Shown piece by piece: positions 17,606 to 27,237 of a DNA stretch of 64,000 nt. The translations under genes were made by a program, and so were the position numbers. Source of the stretch: HGM04593 sp045613945 (GTDB lineage Bacteria > Bacteroidota > Bacteroidia > Bacteroidales > Bacteroidaceae); the NCBI GenBank assembly GCA_045613945.1, contig JAZLBZ010000029.1:8241-72240 (forward strand), in the 5' to 3' direction. The notes under the pieces were generated by a model that saw only the letters and a list, made by a program, of their open reading frames with translations, was not told the DNA's origin and ran no database searches. The number at the start of each line of letters is the position of its first letter. Position 1 is the first letter of the stretch.

Positions 17606-18964
17606 TTATTTCTTGAAACCCAAACGGTTTATTATTCCCTTCCAGACAACAGATTTTCCGCCACCCATCACAATCCACATCACATTGTTGGAATCCACTG
17701 TTGCCACAAACGGAGTATCATCGCCCTGCAGTTCATGCGGCAAACGCTGGTCAAATCCCTCAGGCGCTTTCCAGGTTATACCGTTGTCGCGCGAGACGTA
17801 GAAAGACGACAAAGCCTCGACAGCCTCACCCTGCGCAACGCCGGCGCCACCAATGGCATACAGGGAATTATCATATCTCATAACTGCCAGGCCCTTCAGC
17901 GAGGGGCAAGAGAATGTATTACCCTCATTCTCATACTTCACCCAAGACTTTTCGGTCGACAGCCTGCTCCAAACAGTTGCATTGCCTTCCATTGCCTCGT
18001 TATCGTAACCGACCAGCACATATCGTACAATGCGGCTGTGGTGATTCATTGCATACGATGCTATTGACGCGCCATACAGCGGAAATCCGGCAGGGCACTG
18101 TCCTGCGCTCTCAAAAATTTCTCCGTCAGAGGTGCAAAGCAGCCCATTCTCTGCCGCCACCCACATCTTTCCGTCAACGTCAGAGACGCCGACTATCGCA
18201 AAGACACCGCACTCACTGTAGCATCGCGACCAGTCAACAGCATTCTCTGAACGATATACACCATCGGCAGCAGCCAGATAGAGCGCACCGCCAAAAGCCT
18301 GTATGGTTTTCATATCGGCACCGGCAGACAAACTGTCGATTGATTCTTCACTCCAGTATGGCTCACCCTGCAAGGCTGTCCTTGCCAGCATCATCTGGCC
18401 ATTCTTCTCGCCGAAGAGACACAGTTCGCCATTGAATTCCAATGCACGAAGCGGCGCAAAAGCCTTGTCTACAGACAGAAACTTATCCCACACCATCTTT
18501 TCGGGCTGGACCTGATGCACATTGACAGAGACCGTATACTCTCTTGAATACTTGGTATCGGTTGATGTTATACGGAACTTGCGAGGGGTAGTGAAATCCA
18601 AAGAATCGGTTGTGTAGAAATTTTCGAATATACCGATGCTGTCGTTATATATCTGGGCATAGCCCGACAGACCCATGCTGACAACAACCTTGTCCACATT
18701 GGTCGCATAAGGCAACGAATCGGCGTTGTACACCTCACCGGTAACCTGATTGATTGAGAATGGATAGGAACTGCCCTGTATTATCTTTACCTCGACAGTA
18801 TCCACGCCGGCCGAAGTATATGCCGGATATTCAGACTTGATATTGCCAATGCTGAATGAACTCAAAATCGCATAAGGCGACAACTCAGCCTCATCGCCAT
18901 CATCGAAGCATGACGTTGCAACAAGTATTAACATTGACAAGCATATCGCTAAACTTTTCTTCAT
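17606..18964 (-). CDS. DUF6242-type beta-propeller-like lipoprotein
   Basis: The ATG at 18964 starts a lipoprotein signal, MKKSLAICLSMLILVATSC, with Cys19, giving 452 residues. Residues 30-155 look like Ig-like or cadherin-like strands. The C-terminal two thirds repeat a sialidase/Kelch-like pattern of short strands (LRALEFNGELCLFGEKNGQM, FGGALYLAAADGVYRS, VDGKMWVAAENGLLCTS, YDNSLYAIGGAG, YVSRDNGITWKAPEG), consistent with a beta-propeller. No catalytic residues are recognised. It heads the envelope operon and has a TATTTTTG -7 element at 18992-18999. The role is unknown; a surface or periplasmic location follows from the lipobox. Confidence 0.8.
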   Translation of the reverse strand: MKKSLAICLSMLILVATSCFDDGDEAELSPYAILSSFSIGNIKSEYPAYTSAGVDTVEVKIIQGSSYPFSINQVTGEVYNADSLPYATNVDKVVVSMGLSGYAQIYNDSIGIFENFYTTDSLDFTTPRKFRITSTDTKYSREYTVSVNVHQVQPEKMVWDKFLSVDKAFAPLRALEFNGELCLFGEKNGQMMLARTALQGEPYWSEESIDSLSAGADMKTIQAFGGALYLAAADGVYRSENAVDWSRCYSECGVFAIVGVSDVDGKMWVAAENGLLCTSDGEIFESAGQCPAGFPLYGASIASYAMNHHSRIVRYVLVGYDNEAMEGNATVWSRLSTEKSWVKYENEGNTFSCPSLKGLAVMRYDNSLYAIGGAGVAQGEAVEALSSFYVSRDNGITWKAPEGFDQRLPHELQGDDTPFVATVDSNNVMWIVMGGGKSVVWKGIINRLGFKK

Positions 18965-18991
18965 ACAAATGTGCACTTTACGTTCAATTTG

Positions 18992-18999
18992 CAAAAATA
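18992..18999 (-). promoter_or_regulatory. -7 element of the envelope operon promoter
   Basis: TATTTTTG on the minus strand matches TAnnTTTG exactly and lies 27 bases before the start of the DUF6242 lipoprotein gene. No -33 TTTG with good spacing was found. Confidence 0.5.
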
Positions 19000-19056
19000 G
19001 CAACATTTTTTGGTTTATGCGATATTTAGAGCCCTATTTATAATATTTTAAATTTA

Positions 19057-20142
19057 TTAAGGAGTTTTTTGCCTATAAAAATGCAAAATTTCATTACCGG
19101 CGAGCATTTCGCGCCTGACGGGAGAATCCAAAGGAAAGGAGGGAGCCACAACACCACACCCCAGTTCAAGAGAGGGGTTTATCTCGACACGTGCCTCATC
19201 CCACAGCGAGGCGTTGATAAAAGACTGCAACACCGTTGCTCCACCCTCTACAAGCAGGCTGTTTATCCTGGCAGAGTGCAGATGGCTCAAAATCTGAGGA
19301 ATGAGCGGACTTTCGAAATCGAGCACCACCTGTTCAATATTTTTACCAAACTCACCATCCTTTTCGCACGCCGTGTACACAACGCTTGGCAGCACGCCGT
19401 CAAACATCCTTAAGGTTGCCGGCAAAGAGCCGTTCTTGTCAATCACAAGACGCAACGGTGCACGACCCGCCCAATGGCGTATGTCGAGTGAAGGGTCATC
19501 GAGCAGCGCGGTGTGACGACCGACAAGAATCGCATCACTCTGTGCACGCAATCTATGCACAGCCACCTGCGAGACAGATGTCGAAATCTTGACCGCCTGG
19601 CCGCCATCGCGCAGCAGGTCAATATACCCGTCGGCGCTTTGCGCCCATTTCAGCGTGACATAAGGGCGCTTGTGCACCTGCGATGTAAAAAAAGCACGAT
19701 TTAACCGAAGACATTCCTCCTCAAGCACACCCACAGTGACATCAATGCCGGCAGCACGCATACGTTCAATCCCGGCGCCATTGACTTGGGCATTGGGGTC
19801 GGTAGAGCCCACAACAACGCGTGCAAGACCACGCGCTATTATCATATCACAGCATGGCGGCGTCTTGCCATAGTGCGAACAAGGCTCAAGAGTCACATAC
19901 ATTGTAGAACGCGCAAGCAAAGGCCTGTCGGCCTCTTTTACTGAGTTCACTGCATTCACCTCGGCATGTGGCTCGCCTGCGCGGATGTGATATCCCTCGC
20001 CAATAATGCGCCCGTCACAAACAATCACAGCACCCACCATCGGGTTGGGCGAAGTGCTGCCCGCGCCACACCTTGCAAGTTGCAGACAGCGCTGCATATA
20101 CTGTTCATCGACAGTTCTTATATGTAAATTATTCTTACTCAT
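19057..20142 (-). CDS. ribD: Bifunctional riboflavin deaminase/reductase RibD
   Basis: RibD carries out the second and third steps of riboflavin synthesis, deaminating the pyrimidine and reducing the ribose side chain. The 361-residue protein has the zinc deaminase motif HAEVNAV (His59, Glu61) with PCSHYGKTPPCC (about 88-98) and an N-terminal SPNPMVGAVIV strand. The NADPH reductase domain occupies about residues 150-361. The ATG at 20142 is preferred over an adjacent in-frame GTG. No FMN riboswitch is visible upstream. It is the last gene of the minus-strand run headed by rex, 18 bases after the SanA-like gene. Confidence 0.94.
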   Translation of the reverse strand: MSKNNLHIRTVDEQYMQRCLQLARCGAGSTSPNPMVGAVIVCDGRIIGEGYHIRAGEPHAEVNAVNSVKEADRPLLARSTMYVTLEPCSHYGKTPPCCDMIIARGLARVVVGSTDPNAQVNGAGIERMRAAGIDVTVGVLEEECLRLNRAFFTSQVHKRPYVTLKWAQSADGYIDLLRDGGQAVKISTSVSQVAVHRLRAQSDAILVGRHTALLDDPSLDIRHWAGRAPLRLVIDKNGSLPATLRMFDGVLPSVVYTACEKDGEFGKNIEQVVLDFESPLIPQILSHLHSARINSLLVEGGATVLQSFINASLWDEARVEINPSLELGCGVVAPSFPLDSPVRREMLAGNEILHFYRQKTP

Positions 20143-20160
20143 CACACCCCCTATGAACCC

Positions 20161-20820
20161 TTAAATTTCAATCTTCTCACCCAAGAATTTAGGCTGCTTG
20201 CCAATCAGCATGTCCATATACATCTTGGTGCGAGCGAGCGCCTCGCGCCCCACACCAAAGAAAAGATATGTCCTTGAGTGCTTAATATCCTTTGCATCAA
20301 AGGCTATGGCATCAATTCCCCACCACGCCGCCAGGCACACAGCCCTGGCATTATGAAATCCCTGAGAGATTATCGTAATGCTCTCCTGGCCAAAAACCTC
20401 CTTGCACCTGACCACAGAGTCAAGTGTCCTGAAACCGGCATAGTCAAGCACAATGTCCGACTCGGGAACACCCCGCGCCATAAGCGCATCCTTCATATAT
20501 TGAGGCTCGTCATACTGCCTTGTCGAATTATCGCCGCTCAGCAGGAATTTTGATATTTTCTTTGCCTTATAAAGTTCGACACATGCGTCAATCCTGTACT
20601 TAAAATAGTAGTTCTGTTTCCCAGTCTTGGTCGCAGGGTTTGTACCAAGCACAAGCCCCACGCGATTATACGGAATCTCCGAGACATTGCTGTAACGCCT
20701 GGAAGCACTCTTTAGTTCAACCGACCAATAGGAGACCAGGACCGCTGCTACAGCAAGCAGCAGCAAAGCGAATAGTACAAGCACAGTAATCATTGTTCTT
20801 TTTAAAAAGCGGTTTTTCAT
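20161..20820 (-). CDS. SanA/YdcF-family (DUF218) membrane protein
   Basis: The ATG at 20820 gives 219 residues beginning MKNRFLKRTMITVLVLFALL, a single N-terminal transmembrane helix with the bulk outside. The DUF218 core has LVLGTNPATKTGKQNYYFKYRIDAC's conserved pattern, KFLLSGDNS, EADIV-like ESDIVLDYAGFRT and ITIISQGFHNARA. This matches SanA, linked in enterobacteria to envelope barrier function and vancomycin sensitivity; the biochemical activity of the family is unresolved. An in-frame start at 20856 exists but would extend the protein without adding family sequence. It lies between ribD and a metallophosphoesterase in one operon. Confidence 0.85.
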   Translation of the reverse strand: MKNRFLKRTMITVLVLFALLLLAVAAVLVSYWSVELKSASRRYSNVSEIPYNRVGLVLGTNPATKTGKQNYYFKYRIDACVELYKAKKISKFLLSGDNSTRQYDEPQYMKDALMARGVPESDIVLDYAGFRTLDSVVRCKEVFGQESITIISQGFHNARAVCLAAWWGIDAIAFDAKDIKHSRTYLFFGVGREALARTKMYMDMLIGKQPKFLGEKIEI

Positions 20821-20871
20821 AACGGCAAATATAATCATCAAAATGCTATACAGCAAATATCCGTAGGCACT

Positions 20872-21702
20872 CTACTCTTCTTTTTTCAAAGTGACGATAA
20901 CAATCTCGCTTGGTACACAAAAGCGGACCTTGCGCCTTGATGTGCCCACACCATTGGTAGTTATCACAGTCGTGCCGTTAGTAGCCTTGTTCCTTCCACG
21001 CAGGAAACGCTTTCCATAACGCGTGTTCTTCACTGGCGTATAAAGCCCAAACAGCGACACCTGGCCACCATGCGTGTGCCCGGCAAATGCCAAGTCGGCA
21101 TCTATTGAATGACGCTCAATAAAATCGGGATTATGGCTGACTAGTATAACAAACCTGGACTCTTCAATATCTTTCATCTGCTGCGCAAAAAGCGTATCGT
21201 TTGCAAAACTATCGTACACCCCGGCCACAGCATATTCGCCACTCCCATCAATGAGATCAGTACACCAAACCATTCCATCGAGCAAATAAAAATCATATTT
21301 ATCCGCAGCCTGCCTTATAAGCGACTCATTACGCATATCGTGGTTGCCAAACGCCACATATTTTCCCCAGCGTGGCCCGGCTTCCGAAAGCGATTTAAAA
21401 AGCACATCAACAGAGTCGCTGTCAGTCACATAGTCCCCACCCAGGAGAAGCATATCGGGCGATTCCTTTTGCAACTTGCGCACAAGTTTCCCCAGACGCT
21501 TATGATTAAACAGGCTTGGATAGTGCAAGTCCGAGATAAATGCAATCTTATAACCGTCAAGCCCTTCAGGAACATTTTCTTTGGCAAATGTATAGCGCTT
21601 AATGCGCCCCACACCATTTGGAGACAAGGACGCACAAGACGAAATCAGCAGCATTGCTGCTGCCAATATCACCATCTGTGCAAAAAAGTTCCTTGTTTTC
21701 AT
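20872..21702 (-). CDS. Exported/lipoprotein metallophosphoesterase
   Basis: This 276-residue calcineurin-like phosphoesterase has all the metal motifs in order: SDLHY (about 55), GGDYV (about 93), FGNHD (about 119), SHNPD and GHTHGG. The N-terminus has a hydrophobic segment ending LLISSCAS, a probable lipobox, so it likely acts in the periplasm. Similar proteins (YkuE-like) hydrolyse phosphomonoesters or UDP-sugar/lipid intermediates, but the substrate here is unknown. The start overlaps the ispF stop by four bases (ATGA), so translation of the two is coupled. Confidence 0.9.
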   Translation of the reverse strand: MKTRNFFAQMVILAAAMLLISSCASLSPNGVGRIKRYTFAKENVPEGLDGYKIAFISDLHYPSLFNHKRLGKLVRKLQKESPDMLLLGGDYVTDSDSVDVLFKSLSEAGPRWGKYVAFGNHDMRNESLIRQAADKYDFYLLDGMVWCTDLIDGSGEYAVAGVYDSFANDTLFAQQMKDIEESRFVILVSHNPDFIERHSIDADLAFAGHTHGGQVSLFGLYTPVKNTRYGKRFLRGRNKATNGTTVITTNGVGTSRRKVRFCVPSEIVIVTLKKEE

Positions 21703-22172
21703 TTACATATAAGCACTGTCGCGTAGGCGGTTATGCCCTCCTTGCGCCCCTCAAAACCAAGTTTCTCGGTTGTTGTCGCCTTCACCGACACACAATCAAC
21801 ATCAATGCCAAGTACTTCGGCCATCGTCTGTTGCATGGCCGGAATATGAGGGTTCAACTTGGGAGCCTGGGCTGCAACCGTAGAATCAATATTGCCTATG
21901 GTATAGCCCTTCTCCTTGAGCAGCCCGGCGGTACGACGCAAGAGAATCTTGCTGTCAATACCCAGGAACTCATCGGAGTTGTCGGGGAACTGATACCCGA
22001 TGTCACGCAAATTGGCAGCACCCAACAGAGCGTCGCATATAGCATGAATGAGCACATCGGCATCGGAGTGCCCTGCCAAACCAAACTCATATGGAATCTT
22101 GACGCCACCAATCCAAAGGTCGCGATTCTCTACAAACTTATGTACATCAATACCAAAACCAACTCTTATCAT
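21699..22172 (-). CDS. ispF: 2-C-methyl-D-erythritol 2,4-cyclodiphosphate synthase
   Basis: IspF makes the cyclodiphosphate of the MEP isoprenoid pathway, feeding undecaprenyl and quinone synthesis. The 157-residue protein has the zinc ligands in GFGIDVH (Asp9, His11) and LIHA (His43), the GHSDADV loop, and the C-terminal VSVKATTTEKLGFEGRKEG signature. Length and motifs match the family completely. It overlaps the next gene by 4 bases and lies 12 bases after porV. Confidence 0.97.
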   Translation of the reverse strand: MIRVGFGIDVHKFVENRDLWIGGVKIPYEFGLAGHSDADVLIHAICDALLGAANLRDIGYQFPDNSDEFLGIDSKILLRRTAGLLKEKGYTIGNIDSTVAAQAPKLNPHIPAMQQTMAEVLGIDVDCVSVKATTTEKLGFEGRKEGITAYATVLICK

Positions 22173-22184
22173 AGGAATATTCTT

Positions 22185-23387
22185 TTATCGGCGGAACAGT
22201 TCTTTAAGGCCATCCATGTCAAACGAGAGCGAGAAACGCAATGTCTGGTCGAGCGGGTTGCTCTGCGCTGTTGATATGAGATATGCAGCATCAAGCGAGA
22301 ATACGCTCATGCGGAATCCCGCACCCAAAGTAAAGTACTTTCGGTTTCCCTTGTAGGCATCCTCATAGTGATAGCCGGCACGTAACGAGAACTGCTGGTT
22401 GTAGCAGTATTCAAGACCTATACCGCCATATATTTCCCTCATCTCCTCTTCAAAGCCACCGGGAGCATCGGCAAACGACTTGAATATACCCGAAATAGAT
22501 GAAATGTCGTTATAGCCTGTAGCATCGAGCCATGCCTGATACTCGGAGTGCCGGCTTTCATCATCAACGCCTGGGGCAGGGTTCTCCTCAAGGAACTGGT
22601 CATACGATGGTTTTGTAGGCACCAACAGTTTGTTGAGATCAAGACTGATTGATAATGTATTATACTCATCAAACGGCAAGAGCAGCGATGCTCCAAGACG
22701 CAGGTTAGTTGGGATAAACTCATTTGTCGCGCCGCCGTCATACGATATCTTTGTACCAATATTGGAGATGTTCATACCAAGTCCAAGAAGGCACTCGCGG
22801 TTACCCATAAAAAGATACTTGTTGTAGTAGAGGGCAATGTCGGCAGCAAAGGCATTGCCGGGCGACATATCGTCCTGATAGTCATACTGCAAATCGCTGA
22901 AAATATATCGCAATGCGATTGCCGCCGAGAAAGTCTCGGAAAGCATGCGCGAATAGGCAACGTCAAAAGCCAGTTCGTATGGCTTTATAGTCCATTGCAT
23001 ATCCCCCTCTCCCGCAAAGACCTCACCAAGCGAGAAGTATGTCAACGACGAACTCACCGCCGAATAGTCGCCTATGCGATAGAAACCGGCAAGGTTCACA
23101 AGGTCAATATCACTCACAAGCTGGCGGAGCCAGGGAGTGTATGACATTGAAACGCCCGCACGAGCGATGTTGAACGGATACTTCGCAGGGTTCCAGTATT
23201 GCGAGTTCGCATCGGGTTCGGTGGCAACACCCACATCGCCGAGCGCGCCTGCACGCGCATCGGGAGCGATGGAAAGCGAAGTAACACCCGTATACACAGG
23301 ATTAAACTGAGTCTTTGCATCCTGAGCAAGAACCGGCACAGCCATCACGGCCAGCAAAAACAAAACAATTATGTTATTCTTTGTCAT
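22185..23387 (-). CDS. porV: T9SS outer-membrane protein PorV (LptO)
   Basis: PorV is a FadL-like outer-membrane barrel that carries cargo proteins from the type IX translocon to the PorU sortase. The ATG at 23387 gives 400 residues with signal peptide MTKNNIIVLFLLAVMAVPVLA. The mature N-terminus has the family pattern TGVTSLSIAPDARAGALGDVGVAT followed by SQYWNPAKYPF. Barrel strands run to the C-terminal LRFSLSFDMDGLKELFRR. The gene directly follows porU, the usual arrangement in T9SS-bearing Bacteroidetes, which strengthens the call. The 71-base gap to porU shows nothing notable. Confidence 0.93.
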   Translation of the reverse strand: MTKNNIIVLFLLAVMAVPVLAQDAKTQFNPVYTGVTSLSIAPDARAGALGDVGVATEPDANSQYWNPAKYPFNIARAGVSMSYTPWLRQLVSDIDLVNLAGFYRIGDYSAVSSSLTYFSLGEVFAGEGDMQWTIKPYELAFDVAYSRMLSETFSAAIALRYIFSDLQYDYQDDMSPGNAFAADIALYYNKYLFMGNRECLLGLGMNISNIGTKISYDGGATNEFIPTNLRLGASLLLPFDEYNTLSISLDLNKLLVPTKPSYDQFLEENPAPGVDDESRHSEYQAWLDATGYNDISSISGIFKSFADAPGGFEEEMREIYGGIGLEYCYNQQFSLRAGYHYEDAYKGNRKYFTLGAGFRMSVFSLDAAYLISTAQSNPLDQTLRFSLSFDMDGLKELFRR

Positions 23388-23458
23388 ATCAAACCTGTTT
23401 TTCACTGCCACAAAAAATCATTGGCAGCAATTTGCACATTATATAACTACTTTTCGGT

Positions 23459-26400
23459 TTATTTATTGTTCACAACAACGAATTTTGCAGCCTTTATCAC
23501 CGATGTCACACCGTCTTCGGTCACGCAAGCCCTCACTACGTACACCCCGGTAGAGAGCGGCTGCCCACCCTGTGCCGTTCCATTCCAATGGAGCGTGTAT
23601 ACATTGCTGTCGCTCGCCACCCGCTCGCTATTGCTCCACACGTGCTGCCCCTGGACATTGAACACATCAATACGCACATCAATCCCGCTCTGCGGGCGGT
23701 CGTGTACCAGCGTAAACGTTGCAGGGGCGCCGGCGATTACGGGAGCCGGGGTCACTTTCAGTTCCGAATAACCGGATGCAAACGATGGATCGACCTTAAA
23801 GGTCAGCCTTGCAAGTGAGGAATTGTTATACAAATCCCAGGCACGCAATATCAAAGTATGCTCACCCGCCTCGAGGCTGTTCAGCGGCATGCTTATTGTT
23901 CCGCGCCTGTAGTCGCCCACTGCCGGCACAAAGGCACTGTTGAGATTGTATGTGTGACGCGGGTCATTATCCACAATAGCTGTAATATCGTGCCCCACGC
24001 CGGTACCCATAGTATTTATGCCGTTTTCATCGAAGAGTTCTACAACAAGGACAGGTGTTGCGCCCACATTCCCCCCGTCAACAAAGGATGGCGAGTCAAG
24101 ATACATCCTAATCTCGGGGCCAACGCTGTCATTCTTAAGCCCAGTTGCTGTCCCGCCCACTGTAAAGTTAACAAAATGGCCTTGCGCCGATGACGCAAAA
24201 GCAGTGTCTACCGCATAAAGGTTAAGCATACCAAAATCATTACTGTAACTTATATCCAATGGAATTGGCATATTTATTGAGAAACGACCGTTGCTGACCG
24301 AGTCATTACCCGAGAAGAGAGTCTTGTTATAGGCAGTGTAACGATGACTGCCCAAGCCTGTATTGTCACGCGTCTCAACATCCACAGCGCTATCGAAGAG
24401 GGTTGAATAGAGCACGCCTGTGAAATCGGCAGCCAATTCGCCCGTAGCGTTCACCACGCGACCCTCAACATTCAAAAGTGAACCGGCACTTACCTGCGCG
24501 GTACTCAGCACGGCATCAACACCGTTCATCCTGTCGACAACAACACGGTACCCGGGATATTTGAGTCTCAAGGCGGGGTCGCCCAAAAGTACATACTGCA
24601 ATTTATTCACAGTCTTGTCACTCCCTGCCCAAATGACGTTGCACTTGGCCATACGCACCGCGTCACCAACAGCAATAACCTTGCCTGTGTTCACCGGCTG
24701 CATAAGCAGCCTGCAGAACTCCTTGTTGATAACCGAATTGTAACTCTGCATCACAGTACGTGTTGTTGTGAAAAGGCCTATTGCACCACCCGCAGCGTTC
24801 ATTATTGCCGACTCGGCAACCGAGTTGTCGCCCATATCAAAGGGACCAATGTCGCACGATGCTGTTACCCAGAACGGTACGCGTGCAGATTTCAAGGCAG
24901 CCATATCCGATGCTTTCCACACCATCTCGTGCGAGAGCAGGTTGCTGCTGCCATGTCCCGAATAGTTGACCATCAAAGCGCCCTTGTCTAGCAAACTGTA
25001 TATCTCCTTTGTAACGGCAGGATAGCGTTTTCCCGTAGCAGAGACTTCAATAGGATAGTCATCCCAATAGATGCGGTTGACAATATACGAAGGATAGTTA
25101 TCTTCAAATACCGAGGCTATGGCATCGGCATCCTTCATATGTTGGTTGGGCATACTATCATCGCCGTCATCACCCAAAAGCAGGATTCTGTTCTGCCACT
25201 CGCCGGCGTTCTTGTTCTGCATGTAGGCAATTATCTTGTCAACAACAGCATCGGCATCAGCGACCGACTGCACCGGAAGGCGTCCAATACCCAGGTCAAC
25301 CTTATCATTTCTGTGATCACCGCCCTCGTTGTCATCAAGATATCCTATGTAATCCTCAAGAACATAGGACTGTATGGCATTAACGGAGTTCTGCGACTCA
25401 TAGCAGAGAATGTAATCCTCTTGCTTGCGGCCGGGGAAGGTAAGCAGGCGGTTATCAAACCAGCCATCGCCAAACAACAGAAGATATTTTGGTGCCTCGT
25501 CCGGTGTAGCGGCACGGTCATAGAGCATTTTCATCAAGCGACGATACGCGGTAACATCGGGTGTTCCCGACGAGAATTCATTATACACCTGCTGGGCAGT
25601 AACGACCTCTACAGTAAGCCCATCCATTGCGCGGTGCGCATCTGCAAGGCGCTCGGCAGCCTGTAAATAGTTTCCATTTGTTGGAACAATGATTACCATA
25701 TCGGCCTGTGCAATGCCATGAAGGTTCTGATTGGGAACTTTCCCCAACGATTTCACCGATGGAAAGGAACCTTTCACGTTTACGGCAACAAGATTACTCC
25801 TTGCGCTCGCCGGGGCAACCACAGAATAGGCTGTCCCCTTTAATTCGCCAGCCAGTTCCTTTATCGATGAGGGAGAGGAGACATCCCACACCCTTGTATT
25901 TGCATCGCACCCCGCAATCTCGAATTTTGCAGTGCCGTCATCAGAAAGTTCTCCCCTGAAGAGAGTGTTCGCCCCGCGCAAGACGAGCGAACGACGATAA
26001 TTAAGACGCAGAAAATCGAGGTAGCCCACAAGCGAGTTGTCATCGGTCCTGTGCACAAGATAGAAGGTCGATTTACCGGCGACGCCACCAGGAATGGTAA
26101 ACTTGCCCTCAGCAATCTTGCCAACCTCGCCCGACACTGTACGCCCCACAGTCAACGACCCCACCTCGAATGTTGAATTGAAATCGCCATAAAGCACTGC
26201 GACCTTGCTTGCAATTTCGCCGCCAGTCGCAAACGAGAGGTCAACGACTGCTGTGCCATCCATTGCACCGTCAATGGCAAAATTATAGTTCTTCGCACGA
26301 CTTGCCGAACTTGAGAAAGCATCATTGTCTACAAGAACACGACCATAGGAACATAGGCTCTTTTTCTCCTTTTCATAGAGAGCATAATCATTGTACGACG

Positions 26401-27229
26401 TGTACACATCCTGCACTGTCGCCTCAAGAGTCACTTTGGGGAAATCCATTGGCTTCCCTTCGCTCTCAGTGAGGAAGTAGCATCCAACTGTTGAATAGAC
26501 ATTCTGCGAGTGGACATAACGTCCATCACGATACTCCCACTTTATTGTTCCGTTTGCATAGAAGAGCACATAGCCGCTCTCGCGCCACAATGGAATCTCA
26601 ACCAGATCGTCAGGCAACGACTCCAGGCCTGTCTCGGGCAAGATATGGCCGCCATAGCCATAAAGGCGCACCTTTGACGGATTGGCAAAGCCCATCTTCT
26701 TGAGTTCGCTATCGGTTATCCTGTGCACGCCATTCTCCTCAACTGCAATACGCACCCACTTGCCGGCGGCAAGGAGTGACGATGATGTATAACGTTCAGC
26801 AGGCGCAACAGAGGCGGCTGCACGCTGCGGGCGCTGCACAGGCTGCCTGTCAACAACAAGTTTGTATGAGTTTATGCGATAGTATTTCCCGCCACGCATT
26901 ACAACAGGCAAAAAGACAACATCCAGTTGCGCTTGCTTTGCCTGAACACCCACGTGGCACTCCACCACAGGCATCTCGGGCAACACTCCAAACTCCTCCT
27001 TGATTGAATAACGCGCCGCCTCGGCATCTGTCATCCTTTGGAATTCGGGGTACTCAATGTGAGCAGAATAGCTGTAGTTCTTATAATCGGCAGGCAACTC
27101 CACAACCTGCGTGCAGACAGGTAACAGCGAATCGCAGCGCACAGCACTCCAGTCAACAGAGTGGAACTGTGCCCTGGCCACCGTTGCAACCAGCAGCAGA
27201 ATAGAGAATATCAGTTGCCTTATCTTCAT
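23459..27229 (-). CDS. porU: T9SS sortase PorU (C25 gingipain-like)
   Basis: PorU removes the C-terminal domain of T9SS cargo and attaches cargo to surface A-LPS. The 1256-residue protein has a signal peptide (to about 20), an N-terminal beta region (about 20-500) and a C25 caspase-like domain (about 505-900). Catalytic residues are visible: His759 in NYSGHGSS and Cys792 in TASCDIG, 33 residues apart, the same spacing as in the Porphyromonas enzyme (as I recall it). Ig-like strands and a C-terminal region like a T9SS sorting domain (FNVQGQHVWSN, LSTGVYVVRA, AAKFVVVNN) close the protein. It sits 8 bases after the FAH-family gene and is followed by porV. Confidence 0.95.
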   Translation of the reverse strand: MKIRQLIFSILLLVATVARAQFHSVDWSAVRCDSLLPVCTQVVELPADYKNYSYSAHIEYPEFQRMTDAEAARYSIKEEFGVLPEMPVVECHVGVQAKQAQLDVVFLPVVMRGGKYYRINSYKLVVDRQPVQRPQRAAASVAPAERYTSSSLLAAGKWVRIAVEENGVHRITDSELKKMGFANPSKVRLYGYGGHILPETGLESLPDDLVEIPLWRESGYVLFYANGTIKWEYRDGRYVHSQNVYSTVGCYFLTESEGKPMDFPKVTLEATVQDVYTSYNDYALYEKEKKSLCSYGRVLVDNDAFSSSASRAKNYNFAIDGAMDGTAVVDLSFATGGEIASKVAVLYGDFNSTFEVGSLTVGRTVSGEVGKIAEGKFTIPGGVAGKSTFYLVHRTDDNSLVGYLDFLRLNYRRSLVLRGANTLFRGELSDDGTAKFEIAGCDANTRVWDVSSPSSIKELAGELKGTAYSVVAPASARSNLVAVNVKGSFPSVKSLGKVPNQNLHGIAQADMVIIVPTNGNYLQAAERLADAHRAMDGLTVEVVTAQQVYNEFSSGTPDVTAYRRLMKMLYDRAATPDEAPKYLLLFGDGWFDNRLLTFPGRKQEDYILCYESQNSVNAIQSYVLEDYIGYLDDNEGGDHRNDKVDLGIGRLPVQSVADADAVVDKIIAYMQNKNAGEWQNRILLLGDDGDDSMPNQHMKDADAIASVFEDNYPSYIVNRIYWDDYPIEVSATGKRYPAVTKEIYSLLDKGALMVNYSGHGSSNLLSHEMVWKASDMAALKSARVPFWVTASCDIGPFDMGDNSVAESAIMNAAGGAIGLFTTTRTVMQSYNSVINKEFCRLLMQPVNTGKVIAVGDAVRMAKCNVIWAGSDKTVNKLQYVLLGDPALRLKYPGYRVVVDRMNGVDAVLSTAQVSAGSLLNVEGRVVNATGELAADFTGVLYSTLFDSAVDVETRDNTGLGSHRYTAYNKTLFSGNDSVSNGRFSINMPIPLDISYSNDFGMLNLYAVDTAFASSAQGHFVNFTVGGTATGLKNDSVGPEIRMYLDSPSFVDGGNVGATPVLVVELFDENGINTMGTGVGHDITAIVDNDPRHTYNLNSAFVPAVGDYRRGTISMPLNSLEAGEHTLILRAWDLYNNSSLARLTFKVDPSFASGYSELKVTPAPVIAGAPATFTLVHDRPQSGIDVRIDVFNVQGQHVWSNSERVASDSNVYTLHWNGTAQGGQPLSTGVYVVRACVTEDGVTSVIKAAKFVVVNNK

Positions 27230-27237
27230 ATCTGTCT

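Noticed and set aside
20821..22184. FMN riboswitch controlling ribD
   Set aside because: ribD lies inside an operon and its upstream gap has only 18 bases; no RFN-like conserved stems were found before the run's upstream genes either.
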